A DNA stretch of 64,000 nucleotides from Flavobacterium johnsoniae (GCF_030388325.1 NZ_CP103794.1:2356001-2420000); one strand, 5' to 3'. Counted from the first letter of the stretch, positions 1 through 9,193 are shown. The notes: generated by a model not told the origin, from the sequence alone. A program made the numbers and translations.

Positions 1-926
1 TGTTTATTTGTGTTTTGCGGACCTCTTCTAATTCCAACTCTTTGATTGATGTTTTCAGAAAAAGAAACAATTTCGTTGTCTAAGTTTTTGTTTAATGAAT
101 CCAAAGTGTAGCGCAATTCATTAACATTCAACATTGCATTTGTACCAGCAATGCTTTCTTTGCTATCATCGACTTTGTTTAATTCGGCTAAATCAATATT
201 GATAATCTGCTTCTTGAATTTTCCTTTTATGAAAGGCAATTTTGCACGATCTTCATATTTTTTTGGAGTAACATCTTGATAATAGTAACCGTCATTCAAA
301 ACTAATTGAAGAATGCTAGATTTTTCACTGCTAATTAATTCGCCTGTTTTAGATTTAATAACAGTTTTGTTTTCGCCCATACTGCTGGGCTTTTCGTGAA
401 TTGTTACTCCAGTAAGATGATTTCCGTTTTCTCCAGACTTTTTATTTACCTTAATGTTGTAAGTGCCAACATCGTTAAACTGTCCTTCAGCAATTGCCAT
501 TGCTGGCTTAGCCTGTGCAATATTTTTTCTAAAGTTTACAAATTTATATTCTGCATACGGAATAACATTATTTGCAAACCAAAAAGCGACAATACTTAAA
601 ACGAAAATAAAAATAATCAATACGCGCATAGCTCTTTGCAACGAAATACCAGAAGATTTCATGGCTGCGAACTCATAATTTTCGGCCAAATTTCCGAAAG
701 TCATAATCGAAGCCAATAAAACTGATAATGGCAAAACCAGCGGTATAATACGAGGCATAGAAAAAAGCAGGAATTTCACAACCAATATTAAGTCGAGATC
801 TTTACCTGCTAGTTCTGAAATAAATAGCCATACTGTTTGAAGTATGAATATGAAAAATAGGATTACAAATACCGTGGCAAATGTAAATAAGAATGTTTTT
901 AATAAGTATTTGTCTAGAATTTTCAA
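1..926 (-). CDS. LptF/LptG (YjgP/YjgQ) family permease, partial (C-terminus beyond window)
   Basis: An open minus-strand frame of about 308 codons runs off the left edge. In Gram-negatives this family forms the inner-membrane part of the LptBFGC exporter that lifts LPS to the outer membrane. The N-terminus reads LKILDKYLLKTF, the usual opening of the family, followed by transmembrane helices, a conserved ENYEFAAMKSSGIS segment (about residues 80-93, with the family's 'ElxAlrssGiS' motif) and a hydrophilic periplasmic part with beta-strand character. The start is inferred as TTG at 926-924, because no ATG lies upstream in frame near the homologous start. An AGAAGG stretch directly precedes it, unusual for this phylum. 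It begins 8 bp after the lolA-like stop, so the two genes are probably co-transcribed. Whether it is LptF or LptG cannot be decided from this part. Confidence 0.85.
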   Translation of the reverse strand, partial: MKILDKYLLKTFLFTFATVFVILFFIFILQTVWLFISELAGKDLDLILVVKFLLFSMPRIIPLVLPLSVLLASIMTFGNLAENYEFAAMKSSGISLQRAMRVLIIFIFVLSIVAFWFANNVIPYAEYKFVNFRKNIAQAKPAMAIAEGQFNDVGTYNIKVNKKSGENGNHLTGVTIHEKPSSMGENKTVIKSKTGELISSEKSSILQLVLNDGYYYQDVTPKKYEDRAKLPFIKGKFKKQIINIDLAELNKVDDSKESIAGTNAMLNVNELRYTLDSLNKNLDNEIVSFSENINQRVGIRRGPQNTNK

Positions 927-934
927 CCTTCTGA

Positions 935-1582
935 TTAATCTAATTTATTAATGTAGTATTTAGGGTATTTACTCGCTACAAAGGTAAATTGATTTTTTGA
1001 TAATGGCTGATTGGTTTTAAAAGAATTAACGGTTAAAGTTGTTTTTGTTCCGTTTTTTCCTGTTTCAATCAAATTATAAATGTGTTTTGTTTGACTGTCA
1101 ATACCTAAAAGAATTTCTTTTCTTTGATCTTTTCCGCTTGTAGGAACTAATTTAATGTACTGAATTTTTCTTCCTTTTACATTTTGAACAATGTCCATAT
1201 TGTATTTATAGCCAGAATTAAAGAAAGTAAGCATTTTTGAAGGAGTAACTGCGTTGTCATCCTTCTCATTTACTTTAGAAATTGTAACTTCTTCGTCTTC
1301 AGGGACAATTGTGTATGTTTTTTGACCATCAAAAATTTTAGTAACACCCATGAAATTCAACACATATTGGTTTCCTTTCATCGTTACATTTCCTTTACTG
1401 TCTTGATTAATGTTTTCTTTAGCATTATTCAAAGAATATTTAAAATCAATTACAATATTATCGTAGCTTTTTATTTTAGAAGTTACTTCGTTCAATAGAT
1501 CTTTTGCTTTCTTATCTTGAGCCTGAATAGAAGTGAAGCTCAAAAGCAAAATAACTGCCATTTGAAAACACTTTTTAGTCAT
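935..1582 (-). CDS. LolA-like outer-membrane lipoprotein carrier protein
   Basis: Periplasmic carrier expected to shuttle lipoproteins from the inner to the outer membrane. From the chosen ATG at 1582 the protein is about 215 aa and starts with a clean signal peptide (MTKKCFQMAVILLL...IQAQ). The mature part (KAKDLLNEVTSKIKSYDNIVIDFKY onward) has the LolA pattern of an amphipathic helix followed by repeated beta strands (GNVTMKGNQYVLNFMG, KTYTIVPEDEEVTIS). The frame stays open to 1672, but the longer version overlaps the ftsK 3' end and gives an untypical N-terminus. ATG at 1627 is a second option. It sits between ftsK and the Lpt permease gene, so envelope biogenesis fits the context. No LolB-like partner is visible. 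Confidence 0.82.
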   Translation of the reverse strand: MTKKCFQMAVILLLSFTSIQAQDKKAKDLLNEVTSKIKSYDNIVIDFKYSLNNAKENINQDSKGNVTMKGNQYVLNFMGVTKIFDGQKTYTIVPEDEEVTISKVNEKDDNAVTPSKMLTFFNSGYKYNMDIVQNVKGRKIQYIKLVPTSGKDQRKEILLGIDSQTKHIYNLIETGKNGTKTTLTVNSFKTNQPLSKNQFTFVASKYPKYYINKLD

Positions 1583-1634
1583 GTTTGTGATAGAATTTTT
1601 GTTGATTTCTTGAATTTTTGTTCTCATGATTGGA

Positions 1635-4094
1635 TTAATTTTGTTCATTATTAAAAAATTGATCAAGAGCACTTAAGTCTAAAATATTCACACTTCTAGC
1701 TTTACTGCCTTCGAACGGACCAACAATACCTGCTGCCTCAAGTTGATCGATTAAACGACCTGCTCTGTTGTATCCTAATTTTAATTTTCGCTGCAATAAA
1801 GAAGCAGAACCTTGTTGGGCATTGACAATAATCTCCGCCGCTTCTCTAAATAAAGTATCTCTTTCGGAAATATCTATATCAAGATTAATGCCAGTTTCTT
1901 CTCCAACAAACTCTGGAAGTAAATAAGCCGTGGCATACGCTTTTTGTGCGCCAATAAAATCGGTAATTTTTTCTACTTCTGGTGTATCAATGAAAGCACA
2001 CTGAACACGAATGACATCATTCCCGTTTGTGTATAACAAATCTCCACGTCCAATAAGCTGATCAGCACCTTGTGTATCAAGAATCGTTCTAGAATCAATT
2101 TTAGAAGTTACTCTAAATGCAATTCTCGCAGGGAAATTGGCTTTAATTAAACCTGTAATTACGTTTACAGAAGGTCTTTGTGTTGCAATAATCAAGTGAA
2201 TACCAATAGCACGCGCTAACTGAGCAAGACGCGCAATAGGTACTTCGACTTCTTTTCCTGCAGTCATGATCAAGTCGGCGAACTCATCGACAACTAAAAC
2301 AATGTATGGTAAAAATCGGTGACCGGCTTCGGGATTTAATTTTCTTGCTTTAAATTTATCGTTATATTCTTTGATATTACGAACCATCGCATCTTTTAAT
2401 AAAGAATAACGATTGTCCATTTCGGTACAAAGTGAATTTAAAGTATTGACAACTTTTGCGTTATCTGTAATAATTGCATCCTCTGTGTCTGGAAGTTTAG
2501 CTAAATAATGTCTTTCAATTTTGTTGAAAAGCGTAAGCTCTACTTTTTTTGGATCGACTAGAACGAATTTAACTTCTGCTGGATGTTTTTTGTATAATAA
2601 TGAAGTTAAAACAGCATTTAATCCGACAGATTTTCCTTGTCCTGTTGCTCCAGCCATCAGTAAGTGAGGCATTTTAGCTAAATCGACTACAAAAGTTTCG
2701 TTAGAAATGGTTTTTCCTAAAGCAATTGGAAGTTCCATTTCAGCTTCCTGAAACTTAGCCGCGCCAATAACACTTTTCATCGAAACCATAGTTGGGTTTT
2801 TGTTCGGAACCTCAATACCGATAGTACCTTTTCCTGGAATTGGCGCAATAATACGAATTCCTAATGCTGATAATGATAAAGCAATATCATCTTCTAAACT
2901 CTTAATTTTAGAAATTCTAATCCCAGCTTCTGGAACAATTTCATATAAAGTTACCGATGGACCAACGGTTGCTTTAATTTGTGCAATTTCAATTTTGTAG
3001 TTTCGAAGTGTATCTACAATTTTGTTTTTGTTTTCTTCTAATTCTTCTTGATTAATAGTAATTCCGCCAGTCGAGTACTCTTTTAATAAATCGATGGTTG
3101 GAAATTTATAATTCGATAAATCTAAAGTTGGATCAAATAGTCCGAAATCGGCAACTAGGCGAGAAGCTAGATTTTCTTCAATAATATCTTCTTCTTCGGC
3201 TTTTTCAATTACAAAAGCTTCATCTGGAGAAACTAAAGGTAATTCTTGTTTTGGAGTAATTGGCTTTAAAATTGGATTTAACTCAATCTCAGATGAATGA
3301 GAAATAGTTGGTTTTAATGCTTCTTTATTGATTTCAAATTGAGAATCAACAGTTTTTATGTGAATATCATCCAAAACAGGATCGTTTTCATCTTCTTTTT
3401 CTTCTTTAATAGCAAATTCTTCCAGATTATAAGCACTTTCAGGCTGATTTGCTATTGGTTTTAAAGTGTTTAATTCTGATTTGAAATCTTTTTTAGTAGA
3501 ATCAAAATAGGTTTGAATTTTTTCAGGAGATAATTTAATTTTGAAAATAAGATACACGATTAAACCGAAAAGCAATGTCAATAAAGTACCAGTTTTTCCG
3601 ATATAATCTTGTAGGAATAAATTCAGTTCATAACCAATTGTTCCGCCTAATTCTGGTGCAGAAGTTGCAAAGAAACCAAACAAAATAGAAACTATAATGA
3701 TGGCGAAAATATCCCAAAACCAAGTGTTTTTTAACTTTTGAGTTGAAAGTTCCAATGCTAAAAACATTCCGGTAAGAAAAAATAGACGGACGAATAAAAA
3801 AGAAGCAAGTCCAAAACCTCTGTAGATTACTAAATCGGATAAATAAGCTCCGAATTTTCCAAGCCAGTTTTCGACAACTTCACTACGATCTCCAAGTTGG
3901 TTTACAATACTTTGGTCATTTTGCCATTGTCCGTTAACGTAAAATGAAATAAATGCAACCAACAATGCAACAGAAAAAAGAACTAGAAGACATCCTAAAA
4001 CAAATTTTTGTTGTTTAGACATCTTAAAAGATCTTTTGTTTACTTCTTGTTTGTCGTTTTTTTTATCTACAGTTTCTTTTTTATTTTTTGCCAT
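1635..4094 (-). CDS. ftsK: DNA translocase FtsK/SpoIIIE
   Basis: Septum-associated ATP-driven DNA pump that segregates chromosome termini at division. At 819 aa it has the normal architecture: a hydrophobic N-terminus with about four membrane helices (residues 30-190), an acidic linker (about 200-330), the alpha/beta RecA-like motor with Walker A GATGQGKS near residue 480 and Walker B LVVDEFADL near 600, and a C-terminal winged-helix gamma domain (about 745-805, LLQRKLKLGYNRAGRLIDQLE) that would read KOPS-type sequences. The very basic N-terminal tail (KNKKETVDKKNDKQE) is typical of the phylum. The stop is close to the lolA-like start, so the genes probably form one transcript. Identification is secure. 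Confidence 0.97.
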   Translation of the reverse strand: MAKNKKETVDKKNDKQEVNKRSFKMSKQQKFVLGCLLVLFSVALLVAFISFYVNGQWQNDQSIVNQLGDRSEVVENWLGKFGAYLSDLVIYRGFGLASFLFVRLFFLTGMFLALELSTQKLKNTWFWDIFAIIIVSILFGFFATSAPELGGTIGYELNLFLQDYIGKTGTLLTLLFGLIVYLIFKIKLSPEKIQTYFDSTKKDFKSELNTLKPIANQPESAYNLEEFAIKEEKEDENDPVLDDIHIKTVDSQFEINKEALKPTISHSSEIELNPILKPITPKQELPLVSPDEAFVIEKAEEEDIIEENLASRLVADFGLFDPTLDLSNYKFPTIDLLKEYSTGGITINQEELEENKNKIVDTLRNYKIEIAQIKATVGPSVTLYEIVPEAGIRISKIKSLEDDIALSLSALGIRIIAPIPGKGTIGIEVPNKNPTMVSMKSVIGAAKFQEAEMELPIALGKTISNETFVVDLAKMPHLLMAGATGQGKSVGLNAVLTSLLYKKHPAEVKFVLVDPKKVELTLFNKIERHYLAKLPDTEDAIITDNAKVVNTLNSLCTEMDNRYSLLKDAMVRNIKEYNDKFKARKLNPEAGHRFLPYIVLVVDEFADLIMTAGKEVEVPIARLAQLARAIGIHLIIATQRPSVNVITGLIKANFPARIAFRVTSKIDSRTILDTQGADQLIGRGDLLYTNGNDVIRVQCAFIDTPEVEKITDFIGAQKAYATAYLLPEFVGEETGINLDIDISERDTLFREAAEIIVNAQQGSASLLQRKLKLGYNRAGRLIDQLEAAGIVGPFEGSKARSVNILDLSALDQFFNNEQN

Positions 4095-4112
4095 TCTTGC
4101 GTTTTCCTTTGC

Positions 4113-4487
4113 CTAAATAAATTTTGGAATATAAATAATCAAACCTATTGCTATTGCAGTCATTGCGGCAAAAAATACCGCTCCGGCAGCAATATCTTTG
4201 ATAAATCCGATTCGTTTGCTGTAATCAGGATGGATAAAATCGGCAATTTTTTCAACTGCCGTATTCAATCCCTCAATGCTTAAAACCAAACCGATGGCAA
4301 ATGTTTGACATAGCCATTCGGTTTGTGAAATATGAAAATAGAACCCAGCAATTGTCATGATAATTCCCAAAGAGAATTGGACCATAATACTGTGTTCGGT
4401 TTTAATCAATTTTACTGCTCCTTTAAAAGCATAAGTCATGCTTTTTAAACGGCCAGTAACAAAAGTATTGTCTTTTTGAAACTCCAT
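4113..4487 (-). CDS. Diacylglycerol kinase / undecaprenol kinase family protein
   Basis: Small integral membrane kinase of 124 aa, the normal length of DgkA-type enzymes. It phosphorylates diacylglycerol or undecaprenol and so recycles lipid carriers. The family signature is visible: EGLNTAVEKIADF (about residues 73-85) and KDIAAGAV near residue 100, the conserved Glu/Asn/Asp active-site elements. Three hydrophobic segments span the rest (IMVQFSLGIIMTIAG, CQTFAIGLVLSIEG, AVFFAAMTAIAIGLII). It lies 18 bp upstream of ftsK and 13 bp downstream of tpx on the same strand. Which lipid is the substrate cannot be told from sequence; the Gram-positive/Bacteroidota branch often prefers undecaprenol. 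Confidence 0.9.
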   Translation of the reverse strand: MEFQKDNTFVTGRLKSMTYAFKGAVKLIKTEHSIMVQFSLGIIMTIAGFYFHISQTEWLCQTFAIGLVLSIEGLNTAVEKIADFIHPDYSKRIGFIKDIAAGAVFFAAMTAIAIGLIIYIPKFI

Positions 4488-4500
4488 TTAAAGGAAAATA

Positions 4501-4998
4501 TTATAGTGCTGCTAAAGCTGCTTCGTAATTTGGTTCGTTTGCAATTTCAGAAACTTGTTCTGTGTGAACGATTTTTCCATTAGCATCAACAACAATGATA
4601 GCTCTTGAGTGTAAACCTTTTAATGGTCCGTCAACAATTTCTAAACCGTTTGCTTTACCAAAAGTTCCTTCTTGAAAATCAGATAAGTTTACTACATTTT
4701 CTAAACCTTCAGCACCACAAAAACGTTTTTGAGCGAAAGGTAAATCTCTAGAAATACATAAAACTGTAGTGTTTTCTAATCCGCTTGCACTTTGGTTGAA
4801 TTTTCTAACAGATGCAGCGCAAGTTCCAGTATCAACACTCGGGAAAATATTTAAAACTAATTTTTTACCAGCAAAAGTGCTTAATGAAGCAACTGATAAA
4901 TCGTTTTGAACTAAATTAAAGTCAGCTAATTGTGATCCAACTGCTGGCAATTCGCCTGATGTATGAACTGGATTTCCTCCTAATGTGATAGATGCCAT
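4501..4998 (-). CDS. tpx: Thiol peroxidase Tpx (atypical 2-Cys peroxiredoxin)
   Basis: Reduces H2O2 and organic peroxides with electrons from thioredoxin. It is 165 aa, matching the family. The peroxidatic cysteine is C60 in SVDTGTC, and the resolving cysteine is C94 in KRFCGAEG, the spacing expected for Tpx; C81 is additional. The N-terminus [18 protein letters not shown] is the classical Tpx opening, and there is no signal peptide, so the enzyme is cytoplasmic. It shares strand and neighbourhood with a thioredoxin and a 2-Cys peroxiredoxin at 5.7-6.9 kb, which could be its electron donor and a partner in peroxide defence, though a 410 bp spacer separates them. Confidence 0.95.
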   Translation of the reverse strand: MASITLGGNPVHTSGELPAVGSQLADFNLVQNDLSVASLSTFAGKKLVLNIFPSVDTGTCAASVRKFNQSASGLENTTVLCISRDLPFAQKRFCGAEGLENVVNLSDFQEGTFGKANGLEIVDGPLKGLHSRAIIVVDANGKIVHTEQVSEIANEPNYEAALAAL

Positions 4999-5180
4999 GA
5001 TTTTTGTTTAAAATTAATGAGGTTCAAAAGTAAGGATTAATATTTGAATCTAAAAGTATTTGTTATGGGTTTAAGGAGAGATTAAGGATGGTTTTTAGGT
5101 GGCCTTGAATTCACGGATTTATGTACTTATTTTAGATTTTAGTCCCGAAGCCTCGGGATAGATTTCAGATTAATTGCACG

Positions 5181-5285
5181 TGTCAGGCTGAGCGAAGTCG
5201 AAGCCCACATAAGTTGCTCCATAATCTAAATTGCTAATCTTTGTCGATATACTTTGCGCGGGCTTCGACTTCGCTCAGCCTGACA
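5181..5285. repeat. Dispersed palindromic repeat (call it type C), imperfect hairpin
   Basis: TGTCAGGCTGAGCGAAGTCG begins the left arm (5181-5206) and its exact reverse complement closes the element at 5260-5285, so 26-bp perfect arms enclose a 53-bp loop. The same core, in diverged form, occurs inside the pabB-like coding region at 51875-51900. It resembles the non-coding REP-like palindromes common in Flavobacterium. The gene-free interval 4999-5409 otherwise shows only AT-rich text with runs such as GAAAACTGAAAATTGAAAAC and the terminator at 5342-5367. Confidence 0.8.
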
Positions 5286-5341
5286 AAGATTGCTTGAAAA
5301 CTGAAAATTGAAAACTGCGACTGAAAACTGAAAACAAAAAA

Positions 5342-5367
5342 AAAGCGTCTCCAAATAGAAACGCTTT
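5342..5367 (-). terminator. Rho-independent terminator of the small-protein/thioredoxin genes
   Basis: Read on the minus strand, AAAGCGT and ACGCTTT arms with a 12-nt loop are followed by a run of T residues, 42 bp past the stop of the gene at 5410. It separates this group from tpx. Confidence 0.75.
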
Positions 5368-5409
5368 CCTTGTCATGTTTTTTATTTTTCTTTGAAAGAG
5401 AGGCTCGAT

Positions 5410-5667
5410 TTATTTATCGATAGAACCTAAAACACGTTTCATAAACGTATTTAAAGCTTCTTTTTTATCTGTTCCTTGAGCTACAAGTTTCTGTACTTCA
5501 AGAGCGCCATACATATTTGAAATCAATTCGCCGATTACGTCTAATTCTTCATCTTTAAGAGAAGGAATTTCAGTCATCGCTTCTAGGACTTCAATCGTTT
5601 CAATGATATAATCCTGATCGTTTTCTTCGATGAATTGCGTTAAATGCTTTATTACTGGTAATTTCAT
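5410..5667 (-). CDS. Small conserved hypothetical protein (DUF6952-like)
   Basis: An 85-aa soluble acidic protein predicted to be all helical (MKLPVIKHLTQFIEENDQDYIIETIEVLEAM...). It has no signal peptide, no cysteines and no recognisable catalytic motif. It lies 60 bp downstream of the thioredoxin gene on the same strand and is followed by a terminator, so co-expression with thioredoxin is likely. I believe this matches the short Bacteroidota family DUF6952 that accompanies thioredoxins, but this is recall, not a search. Function unknown; a thioredoxin or peroxiredoxin accessory role is only a guess from position. Confidence 0.75.
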   Translation of the reverse strand: MKLPVIKHLTQFIEENDQDYIIETIEVLEAMTEIPSLKDEELDVIGELISNMYGALEVQKLVAQGTDKKEALNTFMKRVLGSIDK

Positions 5668-5727
5668 TTTGCGGAGTTTTTTAGAGCTTTGTCAAAGTTC
5701 TAAACTTTGACAAAGCTTAATTATGAA

Positions 5728-6036
5728 TTAAGCAATTGCGTTTACAAGATCGATTAAAACTTCTTGTTTATTAGTTTGCGTTTCGCCAACTAATTGTCCG
5801 TTTACGAAAGTTGCAAATGTTGGCAGGTTACTCACATTAGCTAATTTTCTTGATTCAGGAGAATTTTCTGCATCAACCAAAACAAAAGTGATAGCTTCAT
5901 TTTCTGTTGCTAATTTTTTGAATTTTGGTTTCATAATACGACAATTTCCACACCATGAAGCTGAATATTGTACTACTACTTTTTCGTTTTTAGCAACTAA
6001 ATCTGCTAACGTATCTTCGTTTAAGTCGATTAACAT
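5728..6036 (-). CDS. Thioredoxin family protein
   Basis: Cytoplasmic dithiol oxidoreductase of 102 aa. The active site is WCGNC with cysteines at residues 29 and 32, a variant of the canonical WCGPC. It is followed by MKPKFKKLA, and the cis-proline region is NLPTFATFVNG. The start at 6036 (MLIDLNEDTL) fits the family; the frame extends upstream to 6075, but those residues fall in a degenerate repeat. The Pro-to-Asn change in the active site should alter the redox potential. Its neighbours, a 2-Cys peroxiredoxin upstream and the small helical protein downstream, suggest it serves peroxide reduction. Confidence 0.92.
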   Translation of the reverse strand: MLIDLNEDTLADLVAKNEKVVVQYSASWCGNCRIMKPKFKKLATENEAITFVLVDAENSPESRKLANVSNLPTFATFVNGQLVGETQTNKQEVLIDLVNAIA

Positions 6037-6256
6037 GTTTTTTTGTTTTTGAGGTTCAAAGTGGCAAAGGTTCAAAGAGACAAAGTTTTTGGAACTTTGT
6101 AAAATATTGCAATAATTTTGTTGCTTAATCTTTACCGTGTTTTTTGAGAAATTTTAAAGTAGCAAAGGTTCACAGATTAAAGTTTGAAACTTTGTAGATA
6201 GCAACAAAAAAGCTTTGTCACTCTGTATCTATGAACCTTTGTACCTTTATAAAAAA

Positions 6257-6895
6257 TTAGTTTGCGCTTAAGTATTCAGCAGTACTGATTCTGTCAGCAG
6301 ACATTGCTTCTTTACCAGCTTCCCAGTTTGCAGGACAAACTTCACCTTTAGTTTGGATGTGAGTGTAAGCGTCAACCATTCTTAAGTATTCGTTTACGTT
6401 ACGTCCTAATGGCATATCGTTTACGCTTTCGTGGAAGATTTTTCCAGTTTCGTCAATTAGGTAAGTAGCTCTGTAAGTTACGTTTGAACCTTCGATGATA
6501 ACTGAATCAGTATCTTCGCTGTAGCTTGTAGATTCGATATCAAGAATACCTAAAATGTTAGCTAAGTTACGGTTAGTGTCAGCTAAAATTGGGTAAGTAA
6601 CACCTTCGATTCCACCATTGTTTTTTGGAGTATTTAACCAAGCAAAGTGAACTTCGTTTGTGTCACAAGAAGCACCAATTACGATAGTATTTCTTTGTTC
6701 AAATTCTGGTAATGCAGCTTGAAAGGCGTGTAATTCTGTTGGACATACAAAAGTAAAATCTTTTGGGTACCAAAATAAAAGTACTTTTTTATTGTTGTTT
6801 ACTGCTTCTTCAAAAATGTTGATTTTTAAATTGTCACCCATTTCTGAGATAGCATCTACTGCAATACTTGGGAATTTTTTTCCTACTAAAGACAT
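6257..6895 (-). CDS. 2-Cys peroxiredoxin (AhpC/Prx1 type)
   Basis: Peroxidase of 212 aa, the length of typical 2-Cys peroxiredoxins. The peroxidatic cysteine is C51 in DFTFVCPTEL, and the resolving cysteine is near residue 187 in GEVCPANW. The C-terminal tail after that motif (about 25 residues) is the extension that makes 2-Cys Prx sensitive to over-oxidation. The start MSLVGKKFPSIAVDAI is unambiguous. The upstream region 6896-7020 is short and AT-rich. Together with thioredoxin and Tpx this forms a local peroxide-defence group. Confidence 0.95.
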   Translation of the reverse strand: MSLVGKKFPSIAVDAISEMGDNLKINIFEEAVNNNKKVLLFWYPKDFTFVCPTELHAFQAALPEFEQRNTIVIGASCDTNEVHFAWLNTPKNNGGIEGVTYPILADTNRNLANILGILDIESTSYSEDTDSVIIEGSNVTYRATYLIDETGKIFHESVNDMPLGRNVNEYLRMVDAYTHIQTKGEVCPANWEAGKEAMSADRISTAEYLSAN

Positions 6896-7020
6896 AATTT
6901 TTGATTTACGTTAAATATTTATTTCTGGTGCAAAAGTAGGGCATAAGTACAGGTACTTACAATAAGATGTGATTATTAATATTTATAAGTTAATAAATTT
7001 TGATTATTTTATGTTTTAAC

Positions 7021-8634
7021 TTATTGAATTTCAATGTTTACGGGTAAAGTGCCATTCGAACTATTTTTTCCTAAAAATTGAATTCCTGCTGTTTTTTGAA
7101 ATTCTTCAAAATCTTGATAGGCTTCTACTAGTCCAAAAGCCTTTTTCAGATTTGGAATTAATGGCAATGAATATGGATTTCCGAAAACATAAACAATACA
7201 TTTTTTGGTTTGAAGTAAATATGAAAGTAATTCTAAAACTTCACTATCAATTTCAAAATTGTTCAACGGTTTTGCTTTTGGAACAAATAATGAAATTAGA
7301 ATTGTTTCAAAGTTTTCTAATTCTTGTTTGATCGATGAAATATCCGAAACTTCTAAATTTTCAAAAGTAAATTCTGGTGATGGAAGTTTTGTATTTAAAG
7401 TTTTGAAAAATGTATTTTCAGTATTTTTATATAAACTTAGTTTGGCTAATTTGTTGTTTTTCTGAGATTCAAAAGCTAATTCTAAACTTGAATTATCAAT
7501 GATTGTTGTAATCATATTTTGAGCGATTTCCAAGTTTAATTTTGATGTTTTTTCGAAATTTAATTCACCTGAAGCTTCAGTATTTCCAGAAAGAATTCCA
7601 GCTTTTTCTTTGGCTTTCATAATTCGGTTATAACTTTCGAAAATACGGTCTGGAGAAGCATTTTTATAGATGGCTTCAATTCCTTCTGGTACATTTTCGG
7701 CGAAGCATAAAACGTCATTTCCTGCGTTGAAAGCTTCCCATTCTAGCTGTCCTTTGGTTTCGTACAATTTAGAAACGCTGTGCATATTTAAAGCATCAGA
7801 AATTACTAAACCATCATAGCCTAATTTATCACGCAAAAGATCTTGAATTACGGCTTTCGATAATGTTGCAGAAGTATCTTTTCCGTTGTTCAAACTTGGA
7901 ACAGCCAAATGTCCAATCATAATTGAATCGACATTATTTTCGATTCCTTTTATGAATGGATATAATTCGTTTTCCATCAATTCTTCCAGAGTTTCCTTTA
8001 AAACAGGCAATCCTAAATGCGAATCGACGTTTGTATTTCCGTGTCCAGGAAAGTGTTTTAGACAACCTAAAACATCAACTTCTGACATTCCGTTCAAATA
8101 TTCAACAGCAAAATCGGCTACTTTTTCTTTGTTTTCACCAAAAGAACGATATCCAATTACAGGATTATTTGGATTGTTATTAATATCTGCCAAAGGCGAT
8201 AAATTGTACTGAATTCCCGCTGCTTTTAAATCTAATCCAATTTGTTTTCCAACTTCGTAAACCAATTTTGATTTGTTTTCCGGCAAGGCGCCAAGTGTAA
8301 TTGCATATGGATATTGAGGTGTTTTTTCAATTCTCATCGCCAATCCCCATTCTGCATCAATACTGATTAAAAGTGGAGTAGAAGCGGCTTTTTGATAACG
8401 GACAATTAAAGCTTTGATTTTTTCGTAGCTATCGTCATTAAAAACAACTTTTTTCTTGCTTTCGTAATTTGTTGCAGCACTTGCTCGACTGTGAAAAAAC
8501 GTTAATCCGCCAATATTGTGTTCTTTAATTAAACGTTCAGTTTCCTTAATATTTTCTTCTGTATCGTTGATAAATACGGCTGGAAAAAAGAATTGCCCTA
8601 TTTTTTGTCGTAATGCTTCTGCTGTAATTTTCAT
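7021..8634 (-). CDS. Cytoplasmic beta-N-acetylglucosaminidase, NagZ-like (GH3)
   Basis: Glycoside hydrolase family 3 enzyme expected to remove GlcNAc from GlcNAc-(anhydro)MurNAc muropeptides. The NagZ signature KHFPGHGNTNVDSH lies near residues 195-208 (it carries the His of the catalytic dyad), and the nucleophile Asp sits in VISDALNM near 280. A shorter C-terminal Rossmann-like domain follows (about 365-537), longer than in E. coli NagZ. The start at 8634 (MKITAEALRQKIGQFF) leaves 2 bp after the GNAT stop; an upstream ATG at 8658 would overlap that gene. There is no signal peptide, so it acts in the cytoplasm, unlike its lipoprotein relative at 15312. Last gene of the putative peptidoglycan locus. 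Confidence 0.9.
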   Translation of the reverse strand: MKITAEALRQKIGQFFFPAVFINDTEENIKETERLIKEHNIGGLTFFHSRASAATNYESKKKVVFNDDSYEKIKALIVRYQKAASTPLLISIDAEWGLAMRIEKTPQYPYAITLGALPENKSKLVYEVGKQIGLDLKAAGIQYNLSPLADINNNPNNPVIGYRSFGENKEKVADFAVEYLNGMSEVDVLGCLKHFPGHGNTNVDSHLGLPVLKETLEELMENELYPFIKGIENNVDSIMIGHLAVPSLNNGKDTSATLSKAVIQDLLRDKLGYDGLVISDALNMHSVSKLYETKGQLEWEAFNAGNDVLCFAENVPEGIEAIYKNASPDRIFESYNRIMKAKEKAGILSGNTEASGELNFEKTSKLNLEIAQNMITTIIDNSSLELAFESQKNNKLAKLSLYKNTENTFFKTLNTKLPSPEFTFENLEVSDISSIKQELENFETILISLFVPKAKPLNNFEIDSEVLELLSYLLQTKKCIVYVFGNPYSLPLIPNLKKAFGLVEAYQDFEEFQKTAGIQFLGKNSSNGTLPVNIEIQ

Positions 8635-8636
8635 TA

Positions 8637-9086
8637 TTATAAAGTCTTTTTCATGCATACACTATTATCCATTTCTTCATAAGGTGGATAATTTGGAATG
8701 ATGGTATAATTTAATTTTTGATATAAGTTGATGGCTTCTGGCTGATTTTTTCCAGTTTCCAAAATGGTATAAGTGTAGCCCACTTCTTTTGCCCAAATTT
8801 CTAGTTCTTTTAAAATGGCAGAAGCAATTCCTTTTTTGCGATAATCAGGATGAACGTACATTCGTTTAATTTCGGTTTTGTCGCTTTCTTTCTCACGAAA
8901 AGCGCCACAAGCCACAGGGATCCCATTTTTGTAATATACAATCGTATGCTTTATTTTATCTGTTTTATTGAACTGATTGTAAAAAGCATGATCATCTCCG
9001 TCTCTAATCGCTAAATCTTGATCTAATAAAGCAACGAGATTTATAAAATCAATATCGTCTGAATTGGTTCGTTTTAGCTTAATCAT
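8637..9086 (-). CDS. GNAT family N-acetyltransferase
   Basis: A 149-aa GCN5-related acetyltransferase. The acetyl-CoA-binding motif A is seen in RMYVHPDYRKKGIASAIL (R-x-x-G-[IV]-[AG]), near residues 75-95, and the C-terminal ILETGKNQPEAINLYQKLNY (GNAT motif B) fits. It is cytoplasmic. The stop is 2 bp from the start of the NagZ-like gene, so the two are translationally linked. The substrate is unknown; position suggests an amino sugar, amino acid or muropeptide product, but this is inference. Confidence 0.88.
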   Translation of the reverse strand: MIKLKRTNSDDIDFINLVALLDQDLAIRDGDDHAFYNQFNKTDKIKHTIVYYKNGIPVACGAFREKESDKTEIKRMYVHPDYRKKGIASAILKELEIWAKEVGYTYTILETGKNQPEAINLYQKLNYTIIPNYPPYEEMDNSVCMKKTL

Positions 9087-9104
9087 GACCTAAAAAGTTT
9101 TTTT

Positions 9105-9163
9105 TACCATTAAGATATTAAGTAAATTAAGCTAAACTTTATGAACTTAATATCTTAATGGTA
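9105..9163. repeat. Perfect 18-bp inverted repeat between the TPR and GNAT genes
   Basis: TACCATTAAGATATTAAG at 9105-9122 is exactly complementary to 9146-9163 across a 23-bp loop. No T-run follows on the minus strand, so it is more likely a REP-like or mRNA-processing hairpin inside the operon than a terminator. Confidence 0.75.
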
Positions 9164-9193
9164 AGAAGAAAATTAAGCTTAATTTAAATTTAA

